DNA of 64,000 nucleotides from Oscillospiraceae bacterium (GTDB lineage: Bacteria; Bacillota; Clostridia; Oscillospirales; Ruminococcaceae), in assembly GCA_015067025.1 (NCBI GenBank), contig SVNC01000001.1:62001-126000 (forward strand), in the 5' to 3' direction. Position 1 is the stretch's first letter. Each line of letters starts with the position of its first letter. Positions 62,248 through 64,000 of the stretch are shown piece after piece. Made by a program: the position numbers and the translations under genes. The notes below the pieces were generated by a model, which saw only the letters and a program-made list of their open reading frames with translations, was not told where the DNA came from and searched no databases.

Positions 62248-63999
62248 TTATTCGATATTATCGCCATTTTCGGTAGAATTTACATCTTCTTCGGCTTCTG
62301 TTACTTCTTCATTAGCTTCTGAAACCACTGCTTCAGCTTCGATAAGCTCTCCTGCCATCAGCTTGTAGAAGTCGTCACCATCGATCTTTTCGTGCTTGAT
62401 AAGGTATTCAGCAACCTTGATAAGCTGATCCTGATGATCTGTGAGTATCTTCTTACATTCATCATAAGCTTCAGTGATGATTCTCTTTACTTCGCTGTCA
62501 ATGAGGTTTAATGTTTCCTCACTGTACTGAGCTGTATGACCGTAATCTCTGCCAAGGAATACCTCGTTTTGATCGCCACCGTAAAGCACAGGACCGAGCT
62601 TTTCAGAGAAGCCGTACTGTGTAACCATAGCTCTTGCACGCTTTGTAGCCTGCTGGATATCTCCGCTTGCACCTGTGCATACATCCTCAAAGCTGATGCT
62701 TTCAGCAACACGACCACCCATAGTCATTACTATGTTCTGGTACATTTTGCCCTTTGTAACATGGTTATCGTCATTGTCTGGACGGCATACTGTAAGACCT
62801 GCCGCCTGACCTCTCTGAATTGTTGTAACCTGATGAACTCTTTCACATTCAGGCAGATAGTATGCAGCAACTGCGTGACCTGCCTCGTGATATGCTGTGA
62901 TCTTTCTGTCACGCTCTGTAACGATATGTGATTTCTTTTCAGGACCTGCAATAACCTTTAAGGTTGCTTCTTCGATATCGGTTTCTGTGATAGCGTGTCT
63001 GTTTTCACGTGCAGCAAGTAAAGCTGCTTCGTTAAGAAGATTTTCAAGATCAGCACCGGTAAAGTACTGAGTTGTTTTAGCAATTACGTTAAGATCAACG
63101 TCCGGAGCTAAAGGCTTGTTTCTTGCGTGTACCTTTAATATTTCCTCTCTTCCCTTTACGTCGGGGTAGTTTACCATAATTTCACGGTCAAATCTGCCTG
63201 GACGGAGCAGAGCAGGGTCGAGGATATCTCTTCTGTTAGTAGCCGCCATAACGATAATACCCTGATTATCGCCGAAGCCGTCCATTTCAACGAGCAACTG
63301 GTTTAAGGTCTGCTCACGCTCATCGTGACCTCCACCGAGACCTGTACCTCTCTGTCTTCCGACAGCGTCGATTTCGTCTATAAAGATGATTGAAGGAGTA
63401 TTCTTCTTTGCCTGATCGAAAAGGTCTCTTACACGGGAAGCACCAACGCCGACAAACATTTCAACGAAGTCGGAACCGCTTATTGAGAAGAAGGGGACGT
63501 TTGCTTCGCCTGCAACAGCCTTTGCAAGTAACGTTTTACCTGTGCCGGGAGGTCCGATAAGCAGTACGCCCTTGGGAATTCGAGCACCCAGTGTCTGATA
63601 CTTCTTGGGGTTCTTCATATAATCCACTATTTCTTCAAGCTCTTGCTTTTCCTCATCTGCACCGGCAACATCCTTGAAGGTGACTTTCTTGCCGTTTGAC
63701 GGCTGGTTTCTTGTGTTAGCCTTTGAGAACTGTGACATCTTTCCGCCACCGCCGGCCTGACGCATGATAACGAAGGTAAAGCCTATCATTAATGCAATCA
63801 TTAAAAGGTAAGGCAGGAAGCTGAGCAGGAAGGAATTATCAGAGATAGGATAGAAGTCCTCGATAAGTGTAGCACCGGGATTTTTCTCGTTATAATTCTT
63901 TCTGTATTCAAGTGTATCCTGTAAAAACAGATTTACGTTAGGTACAGTATATTTTTCCTGTTTGCCGTCCTTTGTCTTGTAGATAAGCTCACCTGAGCC
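62248..63999 (-). CDS. ftsH: ATP-dependent zinc metalloprotease FtsH (5' end outside window)
   Basis: Membrane-anchored AAA+ protease for quality control. The frame is open to the right edge, so the first membrane segment is missing. The end of the outside domain ([16 protein letters not shown]) and the second membrane segment ([19 protein letters not shown]) are included. Then Walker A GPPGTGKT, Walker [10 protein letters not shown], second region of homology [20 protein letters not shown], zinc motif HEAGH and a Glu-rich tail typical of FtsH. Confidence 0.97.
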   Translation of the reverse strand, partial: GSGELIYKTKDGKQEKYTVPNVNLFLQDTLEYRKNYNEKNPGATLIEDFYPISDNSFLLSFLPYLLMIALMIGFTFVIMRQAGGGGKMSQFSKANTRNQPSNGKKVTFKDVAGADEEKQELEEIVDYMKNPKKYQTLGARIPKGVLLIGPPGTGKTLLAKAVAGEANVPFFSISGSDFVEMFVGVGASRVRDLFDQAKKNTPSIIFIDEIDAVGRQRGTGLGGGHDEREQTLNQLLVEMDGFGDNQGIIVMAATNRRDILDPALLRPGRFDREIMVNYPDVKGREEILKVHARNKPLAPDVDLNVIAKTTQYFTGADLENLLNEAALLAARENRHAITETDIEEATLKVIAGPEKKSHIVTERDRKITAYHEAGHAVAAYYLPECERVHQVTTIQRGQAAGLTVCRPDNDDNHVTKGKMYQNIVMTMGGRVAESISFEDVCTGASGDIQQATKRARAMVTQYGFSEKLGPVLYGGDQNEVFLGRDYGHTAQYSEETLNLIDSEVKRIITEAYDECKKILTDHQDQLIKVAEYLIKHEKIDGDDFYKLMAGELIEAEAVVSEANEEVTEAEEDVNSTENGDNIE

Positions 64000-64000
64000 T

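Overview
The window is low-GC and gene-dense. It most likely comes from a spore-forming, Gram-positive anaerobe of the Clostridia, and a Ruminococcus-like member of the Oscillospiraceae fits best. Supporting this are a Gram-positive PolC, sporulation genes (a sigma-G-type factor, spoVG, a CotH-domain protein), consensus sigma-A promoters, a GH5 cellulase-type lipoprotein, a GH43 enzyme and a 2-oxoacid:ferredoxin oxidoreductase. Genus and species cannot be fixed from the sequence alone.

Layout, left to right. 1-8088: isoprenoid, protease and replication block dxr (5' end missing)-rseP-ispG-polC. 8089-16376: a complete histidine pathway in one direction (hisZ-G-D-C, B-H-[small zinc protein]-A, F-I-E). 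A sigma-A promoter with two interlocking dyads precedes hisZ, and internal promoters precede hisB and hisF. A GH5 lipoprotein follows hisE, then a convergent CotH-domain lipoprotein and a small membrane protein. 20126-24429: NAD salvage operon with its probable NrtR repressor first and a palindrome on its -10 box. 24430-25021: an array of unrelated hairpins and two tRNAs (Leu, Ser).

25111-37852 is the most unusual locus. It has a LytTR response regulator, a 632-residue histidine kinase, five tandem paralogous lipoproteins, and an ABC-2 exporter (ATPase plus 663-residue permease). The kinase's membrane sensor region is visibly homologous to the exporter permease. The lipoprotein promoter carries two direct repeats at 21-bp pitch, as expected for a LytTR target. 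I read it as one sensing and transport (or self-protection) system whose sensor was built from its own transporter; the ligand is unknown.

37984-41727: the sigma-G-type gene, whose start codon lies in a perfect hairpin, then five small membrane proteins of a DUF3592-like family. 41839-51240: murC, spoVG, a NUDIX hydrolase, a YfhO-type membrane protein, a methionine-synthase-like protein lacking its zinc cysteines, argS with its usual DUF1934 neighbour, and a Ddl-like ATP-grasp protein lacking catalytic residues. 51428-58501: tRNA-Thr, an XRE regulator, a metallo-beta-lactamase-fold protein, a coiled-coil protein, an AraC regulator with a GH43 enzyme, a short leucine-rich-repeat surface protein and a HIT protein, with palindromic repeat elements between them. 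58806-64000: a four-subunit 2-oxoacid:ferredoxin oxidoreductase, a ParA/MinD-type ATPase and ftsH (5' end missing).
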